From: Takakia lepidozioides
Taxonomy: Eukaryota > Streptophyta > Takakiopsida > Takakiales > Takakiaceae
Direction of reading: 5' to 3'
DNA: 39,000 nt
NCBI GenBank assembly: GCA_030704615.1
Contig: JAKLZA010000197.1
Span: 1 to 39,000, forward strand
Position 1 is the stretch's first letter; each line of letters starts with the position of its first letter. The notes under the pieces were generated by a model. It saw only the letters and a list, made by a program, of their open reading frames with translations. It ran no database searches and had not been told where the DNA came from. Of this stretch, positions 20,432 to 31,340 are shown in pieces. The position numbers and the translations under genes are program-made.

Positions 20432-21545
20432 CTCCCCACCTCCACCAGAAAGTCGGCACCAAGGGCGGGATCAGCTATGGCCACTTACTTTACCATCCGC
20501 AACTTGTACTTTATGCGGGCCCTGGCCTCCGCAGCTTTGAGATACGATTCGAGTGCCGGGAGGGTTAGATTCTTCTCCTCTGACTCCATGTAGAACCTCC
20601 GCGCATGTGCCAAATCTTGCTGAAGTTTCGTCTGTCAAGAATGCGCACATAAGATTAGAGATCCTGCTCAACACTTTTTCTTCTATTGGGGGAGGAGAGA
20701 CACATTAGCTCAACAAAACAGTGAGGAGCTTTACCCGAAATATGTAGTCCACCATGGCGTCCATGCTCAGCCTATACCAGGTTCTGTCTGTCTTTGCCTC
20801 CGACTTGCGCAGGAGGTCGGCACTGAGCGAATTGGCAAACTCTTGCACCCCCTGCTTCCCGACATCCTTCACTCGGAAGAGCATATGGGACAAGTTGGTG
20901 GCAATGAAGGCATTCTTAGTCACCCTACAATGCCACATTTCCATCAAACAATACTGAAATGGGAATTTTCAACAAATATGAGGATTCGCAATGAAATGAC
21001 TTACAATCGGATGGGTCCAAAAGCAAGAGGCGTTGTAACTTACGAGTTGATGTCCGCCATTGCAGCTTTGAGAAGACTGCGATCTTTGGGCCCCGCAACC
21101 TTCAGCACAACACACTCCACGACGAAATGCCAATCGAGGTCGTTGGGGTGGGCTTCGGCTATGTGCTCCATCCATGCCAGGAGGCGATGATTGCCGTCCC
21201 ACACGTAAAACATCTTACCGGACAAGTGCTGGAAAAGAGGATCAGTAGCAATCGTTCTCTCGAACTCCTCATTTCGCCTTTGCCAATGGGGACCCCATTT
21301 GTCCACCTCATCGGAAGTATGGGCACGGGAAGCTCCGTGGTCGTTCTCAATGGAAACGTAAAAATGCGGCAGACCCCATTCGATATCCATCCCGGAAAGA
21401 GAATTTCAGCTTGTCGATATCGCTTGGGAGGGCAGGTCTCACCACCTGCAATGACACCAAGCGGCAAAGGGGAATCCGAAGCTTGGCCGGTACACCATGC
21501 CCCCTAGCACCCTGCCAATGTTGCTGTGGGTTGCCTCCAACATTG
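20432..21545 (-). pseudogene. Duplicate fragment of the ParB-like gene, introns retained
   Basis: Nearly identical to 5275-6396 over its whole length. It holds part of the third exon, the second exon (VTKNAFIATNLSHMLFRV to MVDYIF) and the 3' part of the ParB-like exon with KMFYVWDGNHRLLAWMEHI, plus both introns. Differences are scattered; several are conservative at protein level (Asp to Glu, Ala to Val in the DWHF-V-CVVLKV segment). There is an extra base in the A-run before GCGGCAGACC. Retained introns show a DNA-level copy, not a retrocopy. Both edges are abrupt: gag-like coding on the left and unrelated DNA on the right. Confidence 0.9.
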
Positions 21546-22920
21546 TTGTCAACTGTGTCGTTGAAAATATAACCCAGTGGGTAGTTTGTCGTTGAGGTCA
21601 AGCTCTCCTGGCTTGCCTTCATTGATAGCGATCGGATGTTTAGGTGAGAAACAGGCAGGCCGTTGCCTGCACAGTCGTGTATCAGGCACCTAGATGTTTG
21701 AATATGGACGATTGGAATCGCATGCCTTCAACTGCTGCTCCTTGGAGGTACCCTAGTCGTATAAACGCCTGAGCGCTTTGGCTTCAAGGACGTCGCAACC
21801 CTTCCATTTGTGGGTCATACCAGTAGCTGTGTCGATTTTCCGCCTTTCTGTAACAAATGGTTTTGATTCTGCACTATCTATGTACAATTCGGCTCTCCTG
21901 GCCTCAAAAACACTCAAAAATAATCCGCGCGATAATTTATGCACCTACATATGGCAACCAATGGGGAACACTCGTCCCGATGGTGGAAAACCCTGAATCA
22001 TTGGTTTGACAATTCTCTAAATATGTATACACATTACTAAAACATGGTATGCTTTACCATTGACCTAGACCTTTTATCTGGCTCAAACTGGAAGCTAGCA
22101 AAATAACTTTGAACGTGTAGACTTTCCAACTGATGGGGGTTCTTCTCTCTGGTCTTGCAGTCTGTCTTACTATGACAGTATCCTGGTGATCCCTGCGAAT
22201 TCACTCTTCTTTTTTGTGCTCTCTCATTCAAGCTCTACGATAACTATGACTGAGTTTTGTTCAAGAACTACTTTGCTTTTTTCATAGACCTTGACACCAA
22301 CAACTCTGATCATACAACATAAAGTCATAGCTATTGCTAGACGGAAAATCCTGGCGTCATATAGGAATCACTATGCCCCTCGCCTAATGAGATTAAAAAA
22401 CTTTGAAAATCCTCTCCCTCTTCGGAGAGAGTTCGAGTCCCAGATAAAAACTTTTCAAAACCGCCATTCTCCCCCACCGGACTGGGTTTGAATCCCCAAG
22501 ACTGAATAGATAGAGAAGCGAAGCTCCGGATCGACCAGCTCATACATCAACCGCGTCAACAGAACCGAGCTGTAGTAACAAAGCACCACCTGTGATGCGT
22601 TCATGATGAAGCTCAAAATAACACGTTCACGATGAAGCTTAAGATAGATACTTTCACCATGGAATTGAAATGGTACGTAAAACTCTCTATAAAAAGCTCA
22701 CATTACCCAGTAGATGGAGATCAAGGAGGAAGATAATTTCACTCAACTACTCTCATGATAAAAAACTTAGTACTTCTTGTACTGCAACATTGGCAAAAAA
22801 AATAAAAAAACTCACTTAGAAGTTCTACGAAAGTACTTGGAAGAGCTATAAAATGAAAAGAGAAAGAAAAAAGATGGAGAGCTGGCCTCTTTGAGCTTTT
22901 CAACTCTCTGATGTCTCTTT
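21546..22920. other. No gene seen
   Basis: AT-rich sequence without conserved coding. Two B-box-like words (GTTCGAGTCCC near 22431, GGGTTTGAATCCCC near 22484) occur, but no cloverleaf can be drawn around them. Confidence 0.5.
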
Positions 22921-23994
22921 GTGAGGGTTGTTACAAGGCCATTGATATCCATTGTGATTTTTATGTCCAGGTATCAATGCTGCTATGGTCCAGTTGACAA
23001 GTGCACCAACAATGCGATAGTGGAGGATCCCAAACTGAAATGTGGAGGACCTCTTCTCGGTGCTGGAACATCTCACCCTCATAAAGGCCCAATGAGAAAG
23101 AAGTCGGAATATGGAGAGTCTTACGAGCGTGGTTGCCAGTGCTGTTTCAAGGTCCAGCAATGCTATCTCGCCCCCGACATTTGTGTCCTCACGTACTACA
23201 ACAATATGGAGCATACAGACGCGAAAGGGAACGTCTGTCATGGGAAGTCCGTTGAGTTCAGGAACACTCGCCACGCCTACGCACCACACATTAGCAAGGA
23301 ATTGAAAGCATGGGTCATGGAGTGTCTGTGCCGAGGCCTGTTAGTCGCCCAAATCATGATGGAACATAAAGAGCACGTCATGAACAACACCGGGTTGGGG
23401 GATGCATGGACACGGGACGATTTTTTGCTAGAGCAGGATGTGCGCAACCTGGCCGAGAAATGGGCGTGGCAAACGTTCAAAAACATGCCAACGATGCGGA
23501 GAGTGTCCGCATGTGGAAAGACCAGAACCCAAAATCGGTCTTCTTCTATCAAGAGGAAAAATTGGCGCCAACATTCAAGCACTACGATGGCGACTTAACA
23601 TTCACAATCGGCATACAGACTGAGTGGCAAAAGAAGCGAATGCTTCAATTAGGCCATGCCCGTATCGTTGCATGCGATGCAACCTTCGGGACAAATCACC
23701 ACAAGGTACTCTTCATCCCTTTCACAATTTATCCACTTGCAGAAGTTGTGGATGTACGCACACTGGCAGCATCTGACATTCTGCATTTGAACAGTTCCCA
23801 TTGTACACGTTGATGGTCTTCGACGAGTGGCTTAACGGTATACCAGTTGCGTACATCATATGCGCGTGTGAGCGGACAACAGACCTGGTGCCGTGGATGG
23901 CAGCCTTGCGGGACTCTCTCCTCGCAGAAATGCCGGACTGGCGACCCGATGCCTTTATTGTGGACGATGCCGACGCCGAAATAAACGCCATTAC
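22921..23994 (+). pseudogene. MULE-type transposase fragment with N-terminal zinc cluster
   Basis: An exon begins after TTATGTCCAG at 22971. It encodes a Cys/His cluster (RYQCCYGPVDKC; SYERGCQCCFKVQQCYLAP; NNMEHTDAKGNVCHG) like the WRKY/GCM-type fingers of MULE/FAR1 proteins, then helices (HISKELKAWVMECLCRGLL). A one-base shift near 23490 leads into RMLQLGHARIVACDATFGTN, the first catalytic Asp. A GT-AG intron lies at 23706-23794. Exon 2 has FPLYTLMVFDEWLNGIPVAYII and DAFIVDDADAEINAI, the second catalytic Asp, and stops at a good donor, GTAAGT, at 23995. The downstream exons with the third acid and a SWIM finger are absent, replaced by the tandem repeats. Confidence 0.75.
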
Positions 23995-24450
23995 GTAAGT
24001 TTCATGTACCCTCTTGTACACTTGCGTGCAAGTCCATCGTATGCGTCCATTGTCTGTCTCTTCGGCAAGTCCCCTGCCATACAACGCACCCCTGGCTGCA
24101 AGTCCGGCCCATTCATTTCTGCAAGTCTGCTGGCAAACCAGTCCGCTGATAATGTCCTCTAGCGAAGTCCGCTGGAAGACTCACTTGCGCAAGTACGCTG
24201 CAAGGTCAGTCTGCTCGGGTGTGCTACCAGCAACGTCTGGGTAAGTCTACTGCCGGTCTCCTAAGGGCAAGTCCGCTGGCAGGCCAGTCCGCCAGAGGGG
24301 ATTGTTTGCAAGCAGTCTGCTGCAAGACTCACGTGTGCCAGTCTGTTGCGACCTCAGTCTGGTCGAGCAAGTCCGTTGGCAGGCACGTCCGCCAGAGGGG
24401 ACTATTCGCAAGCAGTCCGCTGCAAGACTCACGTGCGCCAGTCTGCTGCT
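23995..24450 (+). repeat. AAGTCCGCTGGCAG tandem repeats, two clear 100-bp units plus decayed ones
   Basis: GCAAGTCCGCTGGCAGGCCA starts at about 24268 and a near copy at about 24368 (period about 100 bp). Each includes GTCCGCCAGAGGGGA and CTGCAAGACTCACGTG. Shorter, diverged AAGTC(T/C)GCTG words fill 24065-24267. The repeat begins in the broken intron of the MULE gene and ends where PPR coding starts at 24451. Confidence 0.85.
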
Positions 24451-24665
24451 GAACGAGATGTGGTGTCGTGGAACGCCATGCTTGCAGGGTATGCACAACA
24501 AGGGCACGGGATGGAGGCTTCGGAGACCTATGAGCAAATGATTGGGGAAGGGTGAAGCCCGACCACATCAGGTTTGTGTGCATTTGCAGTGCGTGTGCAT
24601 GCTTGGCAGCCCTGGAAAAGGGCAAAAAGGTTATGGTTGCATCGCCAAAGCTGGAATTTTACTAG
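24451..24665 (+). pseudogene. PPR repeat fragment 1
   Basis: ERDVVSWNAMLAGYAQQGHG and ASETYEQMIGEG are followed, after a one-base loss in a G-run at about 24552, by VKPDHIRFVCICSACACLAA and LEKGKKV. This is a textbook plant PLS-class pentatricopeptide repeat, which binds organellar RNA in intact proteins. No start, no transit peptide and no array are present. Confidence 0.8.
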
Positions 24666-24940
24666 ATTTGATTCCCTATGGATCAATAGCTACAAGAAAC
24701 CTGCATGGTAGATGGTCAACTAAAGGCTGCAGCTGCAGCGGCACAGTTCATGAAACCAGGCACCTCAACCATGATCACAGCTTCTAAAAGAGGATCAAGA
24801 GAGGGAGTCCACAATGCCTCTTCTGGCACTTCTGGGCATGTGAAGATGCTTTGTGGCAGGCAGACTGACAAAGGCTCTACAGACTTAAAACCAATGAGGC
24901 ATTTCAGCAGATTGAGATACGTATGTCTGTCCCTTGCTTA
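24666..24940 (+). repeat. Dispersed repeat inserted between PPR fragments
   Basis: The sequence around 24670-24760 (ATAGCTACAAGAAACCTGCA, AGATGGTCAACT) recurs at 32455-32545 and partly at 32060-32110. It separates the two PPR fragments, so it probably arrived as an insertion or marks a rearrangement. Confidence 0.6.
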
Positions 24941-24944
24941 AGTG

Positions 24945-25427
24945 CAACAAGATGGAAGGCAGGTGCACACTTACATTATCGAAAGTAGATGCACGCCAAA
25001 TGTTTTTCTACTTAACACCCTTGTCTCCATGTATGTTAAGTGCGGAAGCATCATGGATGCTCACCAAATGTTCAACAGAATGCCTCAACAATCTTTGATC
25101 ACGCGGAATATAATGTTGGCAAGAGTTACCAAGCATGGGTGTGGTAGGAATGCTTTGGAGACCTATGAGCACGAAGGGGTGAAGCCCAACCACATCACGT
25201 TTGTTTGTGTTTGCAATGCGTGTGCAAGCTTGGGAGCTCTGGAAAAGGGGAAAGAGGTCCATGGTGACATCATCAAAGTTGGATTTGTACCAGATGTCAT
25301 TCTGAACACTGCCCTGGTGGACATGTTAGTATCAGAAATCTGCAAGGACCTAGGGATGCCTAAACAATGTGCCAGACATGTTGTAGAAACTTCCTTTGTC
25401 CAATTACAGCTGTGGAGCAAGCCATAA
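24945..25427 (+). pseudogene. PPR repeat fragment 2, chimeric C-terminus
   Basis: An open frame of about 160 codons carries about two and a half PPR motifs: GRQVHTYIIESRCTPNVFLL, NTLVSMYVKCGSIMDAHQMF, a degenerate middle repeat, then EGVKPNHITFVCVCNACASL, GALEKGKEVHGDIIKVGF and NTALVDM. After that the expected YAKCG motif is replaced by unrelated residues up to the TAA at 25425. It has no ATG and no E or DYW domain, so it is a fragment despite the open frame. Confidence 0.8.
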
Positions 25428-27000
25428 GTTACCGCTGTAAGCCCTGATTATTGCTGCTTTGAAGTACCTCAGCTGGATGAAACAATTCTCAATTGAGAGG
25501 GCAATTGTTATCTTGCTGTCTTCATCTGTTGTAGCAATGTCCATTCCTTCACTGAGACAGCCTCAGTTATCTGGGAATGTATCACATTTTTGTGTAAATG
25601 TGAAGTAGTTTACCCATATGAAGCTGTTGGAGACTGTGATGCTCCATGTTGAGACAATTGGAAGATTTTTTCCAAACTCAAAGCAACAGCTTGAAAAGAG
25701 AGTCCCCCAGATGCAAGTGACATTAAATGCTACTGACTGTGGACAGTCTTCATTCTGAGGGGTCCCATGCAGCTGTTAGCCAACATTTGTCTAGGGCCTT
25801 TAGAGCCCCCCTCCAAAGAGGGCGGTAGCCCTGGTGGGGATGGGGCTCTCATTTATGTTGGCTTTGGCTAACGTTGTCTCTCTCTTCTAGAGAACTGTCT
25901 TGTAGTTGTCAAAGAGCTCCTGTGGGATCAGTGAGTGAATGTTGTTGTTTCCTGAACAGGACTGCGGGGAGCATTGCATGGCCAGCTCCACTTTGCCAGG
26001 GCAAGAATTGCGACGAATTCTTCTGATGTGAGGCAAGTGTTTCTATTTATACTGAAACTTGTCATGCATTCTTCATACAGTTCTTTGCTCAACCTTTTAC
26101 ACTTGATTGGTAGAATGGATGTTGTTATGAATACTTACGATGCTCAATCCACACTCAGTTAGAGTGTATGAGATTTTTTTGATAAGATTGCATTGTTACC
26201 CTGGAGCTGATTGTTGATGTGCCGGAGCTGTGCCCTGTGGGATAACATGGGATAACATTCAAGATGTGAAACTGTAGGCAGGCTTAGTCTAATTTATACT
26301 TCTCGCTCTCTCTCAGCAGATTGCATAACAATAAAGAGACTTGTCAATGGTTGATGATGGAATGACCGGATGAGTTGCTCATTTGCTGTCAATAGTGGGG
26401 GATTGTTTTCACATGCGGCATTTGTGACCATCTCACTAGTTGAAATTCCTTTTCAAGCTGTTAGAATCTCCAAGGATTCACAAGAGAGTTCGGATTTTCT
26501 TGAAGCAAAGTTGCCATGTATCAATTTTCACGTTGCTCCAATGCAGTTTCAAAGAAAATACTGGAGGCGTGGAGCACATATGCTCTTGATCATGATTTCA
26601 TTTCACGCTCAAACATGCTATTGACAGGGATCAAGCATGGGTCCCCATGTGTTTTAGTTCACCAAAACAAAACAGACACATGAGTATCGCAAGTTGCAAA
26701 CTACCTGCAATGTATCTTTTTCCCATGAGGACAATTAAGCTTTTGTCTGTGAATTAAATTCAAGGAGCTTTCAAGGAGTCTTGGTCTCCTAGTAAAAATC
26801 CAAAGGAGGTTTTATCTAGCGGTAGTTGCCGACTGGGATTTTGCTAAAAAAGACCCCAGCGAACAGAACAAAGCCAGTATCGAGCGCTGTTTGGAAAGGG
26901 TTTTTTTGTGTGTGTCTAATAGTGGTACAAGATGATGTGGAAGGAGTTTCATCCTGAAGCGTTGATATGTCCACAACCAAAAAATAGCTACACGTTGAAA
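25428..27000. other. No gene seen
   Basis: AT-rich DNA without convincing coding. 25790-25880 has a small GC-rich block with CTTTAGAGCCCCCCTCC that can pair with nearby GAGGGCGG / GGGGCTC words, perhaps a repeat end. The rest is featureless to me. Confidence 0.5.
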
Positions 27001-27470
27001 ACTTTGTTTTCACGTGGAATTGCGGTTTGGTGATTTTCCATGGCTGATGGTATACCCAATGGAGCTGAAGTTTGTGGGGATTTTAAGGATATCCCAAGGA
27101 AATGTTTGGCCAAGTTTCAAGAATTTTGAAGGAGATTTTCAACAATCCACTTTTTTTGGAGCTTTCGAGTGTTCGTGGCCACAAGAATTCAAATGGAGTG
27201 GATTTTTGGGCCCTAAAAAATCTAAGAGCGCCCTAGGATAGCTGGTTGGATGAATTATGATACCTACCAACCAAAAAGTGTTGAAATCTTTCTTCATCCA
27301 AGGATTTGGCCCGATATATACCATCTAATTTGTTTTTATAGTATTTTCAGTATATAGGGCTTATTAGGTGAGCTTGCTCACCCACTTCACTTCTAGTTTT
27401 TTGGCTTGTTTGTTCTTTGTCAGTTAGTTGCTTAGGAGCTTGAAAGAGAGAACCAAACTTTGCTTGAAGC
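27001..27470 (+). other. Left flank of the 10.28-kb element, LTR-like or other repetitive DNA
   Basis: A TATA-like TCAGTATATAGGGC at about 27350 and a T/GA-rich stretch precede the 9-bp GCTTGAAGC at 27462-27470. The same 9 bp resumes at 37749, so this flank and 37758 onward were once contiguous. The tone (promoter-like, non-coding) is that of an LTR, but I see no second copy to prove it. Confidence 0.3.
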
Positions 27471-27485
27471 CCGGGGGGTGCACTC
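27462..27485 (+). repeat. Left target-site duplication and TIR
   Basis: GCTTGAAGC (27462-27470) then CCGGGGGGTGCACTC. The target site is palindromic apart from its central base, so part of it could instead be counted as TIR. Confidence 0.8.
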
Positions 27486-27513
27486 CTCATTAAATGTACC
27501 AGCCACGTGCGTG

Positions 27514-27606
27514 CACAGGAGGGGGTATTTTAAACCCCCCCATGTACAACATTATACATACAGAGGGGGGTTTAAAAAACCTTAAATATAATTTTACAGG
27601 AGGGGG
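27514..27606 (+). repeat. Left subterminal TACAGRGGGGG motifs (three)
   Basis: CACAGGAGGGGG (27514), ATACATACAGAGGGGGG (27554) and TTACAGGAGGGGG (27594), spaced about 40 bp. They are candidate transposase-binding sites. Confidence 0.75.
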
Positions 27607-27612
27607 TTGTTG

Positions 27613-27690
27613 AGTTTTTAGGGATAGTGTAGTGGTAAGAATGGCGATTCCGCCGCGATGCATCCCGGGATCGAATCGTGGAATCGTCGT
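27613..27690 (+). ncRNA. Degenerate tRNA-like sequence with A and B boxes
   Basis: TAGTGTAGTGGTAAGAATGG fits a pol III A box, and GGGATCGAATC about 35 bp downstream fits a B box; a T-run follows at about 27704-27718. The anticodon and acceptor stems do not pair properly, so this is a tRNA relic or a tRNA-derived SINE head, not a working tRNA gene. Confidence 0.4.
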
Positions 27691-27699
27691 TTTGTATGT

Positions 27700-27845
27700 T
27701 TGTTTTTTTTTTTTTTTTCGCTCCACGATCTTTCTCCCCTGACCTCCCGCGGCTTTCTTTTTTTCTCCCTCCTCTCCGCGTTCGCCTTCCCTTCCGCGGG
27801 CTTTCTCTTTTTCCTCCTCTCCTCTCCCCTCCTCTCCACAGGGCA
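27700..27845 (+). repeat. Pyrimidine-rich low-complexity tract
   Basis: Poly-T then long CT-rich sequence (CTCCTCTCCTCTCCCCTCC style) to 27840. Frames on the minus strand are Lys/Arg/Glu low complexity and not genes. Confidence 0.8.
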
Positions 27846-28337
27846 TGGTAGGACAATGTGGTGAGGGCACCAAATGTGGTGAGGGCACTGACTTGGGAGA
27901 AGGTTTGAGGTTGTGATGTATGTAGGGCAGGAATCGAAGGGGATGAAGTAAGTGCGCGGGAAGCAGGCCTGGGCTGATCGGTGATGATATGCGGGTGTGG
28001 TGGCGGATTGTTGTGCAGCAATGACAGGAGGACATGGGCATCAAGATTCCCAGTCATCAGAGGTAATGAGCACATTAGGCCTATTTTCTTTCCTAATAAT
28101 GATTGGCGTGACACAATGGTTGTACTCACTGTATCAGGCCTATTCTCATCCTTATTGAATCCAAACAGCCAGAGGGACAAGATGCCCCTAAGTGTACAGA
28201 CCTGAACGTCCTGAATCTGAAGGATTTGGTACTCAAGAGTTTACACAAGACGAGCAAAATCTACACATGGGGTAACTGTCCCCCTTTGCAGAACGGTTGG
28301 GCGTCCAGGAGCAATCCCAAGCTACCTAGACGACAAA
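27846..28337. other. No gene seen
   Basis: Non-coding sequence between the low-complexity tract and the LINE endonuclease; it may include the LINE 5' UTR. Confidence 0.4.
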
Positions 28338-30795
28338 CAATTCACATGCAAAGGGCTGGCTTGCGGCTGGCCACTTTCAAACTTCTCAGGGCTTACTAAC
28401 CAAAGGAAACAACTCGAAGTGGGACAAGTCCTTCGGACTAATGATATTCATATCTGTGCTGGGCAAGAAACATGGGAAACTTCGGATAAACTGGTTGGAG
28501 ATGTCAATGGTTATAAATGGGCAGGTAGGATGTGTACTCTCAAGGCAGCCTCTGCCAAACGCGGTCAAAAAAGGGGTTGGATTCTTTGTCCGTGATTTCT
28601 TGTTTGATAATTGTGAAATTATCAACAAGGGTTTGAGGTACGAACATAGTATCTGGCTAAACTGAATCTGAAGGGCGGCATGAGTACGAAGGACCTCTTT
28701 GTGGGTTGTGTTTACATGCCCACAGAGGGGGACCCTTAGTGCTGACGCAGACAAAGCCTTCGAAGATGTAAAGCTGGACTGTGCTTCGTTCCTTGCCAAA
28801 GGTCAGGTAGTGCTATTGGGTGACTTCAATGCCCGGGTGGGCAAAGGGCTCCATCAGGACGATATCATTGGGCCTTTTGGTGAGGACGAGCCCTCTATAA
28901 AGAGTGCTGCAATTTGAAAACCAACAGAGAATTGTGGGCGAGGTACTATCAGCTCCGGAAAGATATCAATCAGCTTGTTAGGTCTCAGAAGAAATTATAC
29001 TGGGATAAGTTATACAGTGAAATAAACTCAAACCACCATGGTGGTAATGACAAGAAATTATGGTTGGCCCTTCAACGTTTGTACAAGCCTAAAAACGGTC
29101 AGCAAGTACAAGCGCTGAAGACTACTAAAGGTGCAGTGGTGACTTCATCGGTTGACATTGTCAAAACCTTTGAAAATCACTACAGTATCCTTGGCAGAAC
29201 TTCTAGGTCTAACAGTGAGGGGTCTTCTGCTGAATGGAGGGACACAGTTGGAAAAATTGTTCCTATGATTCAAAACAGCCCTGATGAACTGGAGTATATT
29301 TCAATGGCTTATAACGCTCCCATTAGTTCTTCTGAGATTGTGGAAGCAATTGAACATTTAAATGGATATAAAGCTGGTGGACCTGATGGTATTGTCAACG
29401 AGCTTATCAAGCACGGTGGCGATCCCATGATAGAGGCCCTAGTTCTCCTCTTTAACCTTATCTGGAAGACTGAAATGATCCCCTTTCGCTGGCGACAGGG
29501 GGTCATTGTCAGTCTATACAAGAAGGGTGACAGAGAAGAACGGGGAACTACCGTGGCATCACACTCAGGAGTTGATTAATTGCGCGAAGAGATACTTTGA
29601 TCTTTGGGGGCTAGAGGCTAATGTCAGCAAATGTGCAGTGGTAGCATTCAACGACAGAGGAGAGGGAGGAAGTGATCTTAAGTGGCAGTGGGGTAGCCAA
29701 GAGATCCCGGTCCTCCCTTCCTACACTTACCTGGGCGTTGAGTTTTCCTCCAATTGTAATTGGGATGCACATATCCGGAAAGTTGTTCGAACTGGCAAGG
29801 GCAAAGCTCTGGGGCTCACTAAATTTTTCCACTGCAGAGGGGTCATCTCTGAGGTTAAGAAAACCATGCTTTGTCGCGTTATTAGACCTGCCTTGGAGTA
29901 CGGATCTGCTATATGGGTTGATAACTCCAACCAGGCTAAGTCTCTAGAATCCATTCAAGTGGGGGTGCTTAAGGAGTGTATGTCAGCATGCTCCAAAACA
30001 GCCAATGTGGCTGTTCGGGGTGAGTTTGGCATTCCATCCTTAAGCTCCCGACGAGATGAATTCAAGGTCAGATGGTGGGGTCAGCTGCAACATATGCCCA
30101 ACACCAGATATCCTAAGTTGATTGACTCTATATCTTGGAAACAGGACCGCCCTGTCAAACAGGCTAAGTCCTGGCAGAAGAGAGTAGAAAGATTCTCAAG
30201 GACCTGGACCTGGATCCGCAAGTCTTGACCCTGCTGGATAAATCTGCCTTAGAGGCTGTAGTGTCTGAGGCCATGTCTGTTGCCATGAGATTGTCTGATG
30301 AAAATGAAGTTAGGCAGAGAACTTCCCTGAACTTGTTTCCAGTCAGTGACATGGGGGGACATCTTGGATGACCTCAAGGGTCTACCCACTCTCGGCACTA
30401 GACTGAAATTTAAACTCAGGGCAGGAAGCCTACCTTTGAACAGCAAACAGAAGCAGAGAGGAAAGGGAGAGTGCAATTGTCCGTTGTGTGGGCAATCTGA
30501 AGACAGTATTCATTTTCTGATACGCTGTCCGGGTTCTCTCACCAAAGAGAGGCTCTCTTCAATTCTATCAAGGGAATTGTGCCTGTACCCCTGTTTACCA
30601 ACTTTGAAAGTCTCGAGGCTGAGCCAAAAGCCCAGGCCCTCCTGAGGCCTAGTTTTTGGGCAAATCACACACAGCAGATTGATGCTTGTGTGAAGGGTTT
30701 TCTAGAGGATATCTGGAAAACCCGGATTAATTCCTTATACGATGGTAAGTCTTACTACCAACGTCAGCCCTGTTCCTTTTGTTCCCACTGAAACT
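28338..30795 (+). pseudogene. LINE retrotransposon ORF2 (endonuclease, RT remnant, zinc knuckle), internally deleted
   Basis: Endonuclease: SGLTNQRKQLEVGQ, ICAGQETWETSDKL, KKGVGFFVRDFLF, DLFVGCVYMPTEG and QVVLLGDFNARVGKGLHQ, with the end of the domain missing after 28915. RT start: NRELWARYYQLRKDINQL, then APISSSEIVEAIEHLNGYKA, GGPDGIVNELIKHGG and GVIVSLYKKGDRE to NYRGIT. At about 29565 the sequence jumps to QELINCAKRYFDLWGLEANV, so the palm with the catalytic YxDD is gone. The thumb/C-terminus follows, then a CX2CX7HX4C knuckle (CPLCGQSEDSIHFLIRC) at about 30475. This copy cannot encode an active RT. Confidence 0.85.
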
Positions 30796-31340
30796 GGGCG
30801 CGGGGTCAATGGCCAAGGCTACGGCAAACAACGTCTTATGAGTACAATCTCATCCTTATCATCCCTCGCCTTTTGGAAAATTCCAGCCATAATTGAAGGG
30901 CAATTGGTTGTTGTACTTAACTGCACGAATGTTCCCCTTTCTGTTGGAATGAGCCGCACGTCCTTTCCATGCTGACATACCCTTTCTTCTTCCTGCAGGA
31001 TCCTTTGCCCAGCCCTGTTATTTCTATCATTTGTGCCATCCTCTTGGCGTTTCCACAGCCTCCCCTCATTGCCAGTGAAGTGTTTCTTTCTCTTCCCTTT
31101 GTCTTTAAAGACACTCCAACTGTTAGCTGCAGTACCCTTCGCTGATTTCTTATTGCCTTTGACCTCATGTATGTTTTCAATCATGTTTGAAGGGTGATCA
31201 CTTGCTGCCATATGCATGACTGTGTCCTTGACTGCTTTCTCTTGTCTCAGTATGATGTTTAATTGTTGTCATGTCAGGCTGTGCTCAGCTGCACGTGGTG
31301 TCTTCAAATGGATCAATTTTTCAGACACGGTCTTGCCAAC
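30796..31340. other. Spacer between the two convergent LINE copies
   Basis: No convincing coding. It would form the loop if the inverted LINE tails paired in a transcript. Confidence 0.4.

Noticed and set aside
22380-22500. Possible tRNA genes from two B-box-like words
   Set aside because: No A box at the right distance and no cloverleaf stems can be formed.
27572-28180. Minus-strand open frame rich in Arg, Lys and Glu
   Set aside because: It is the reverse of a CT-rich low-complexity tract and has no conserved segment.
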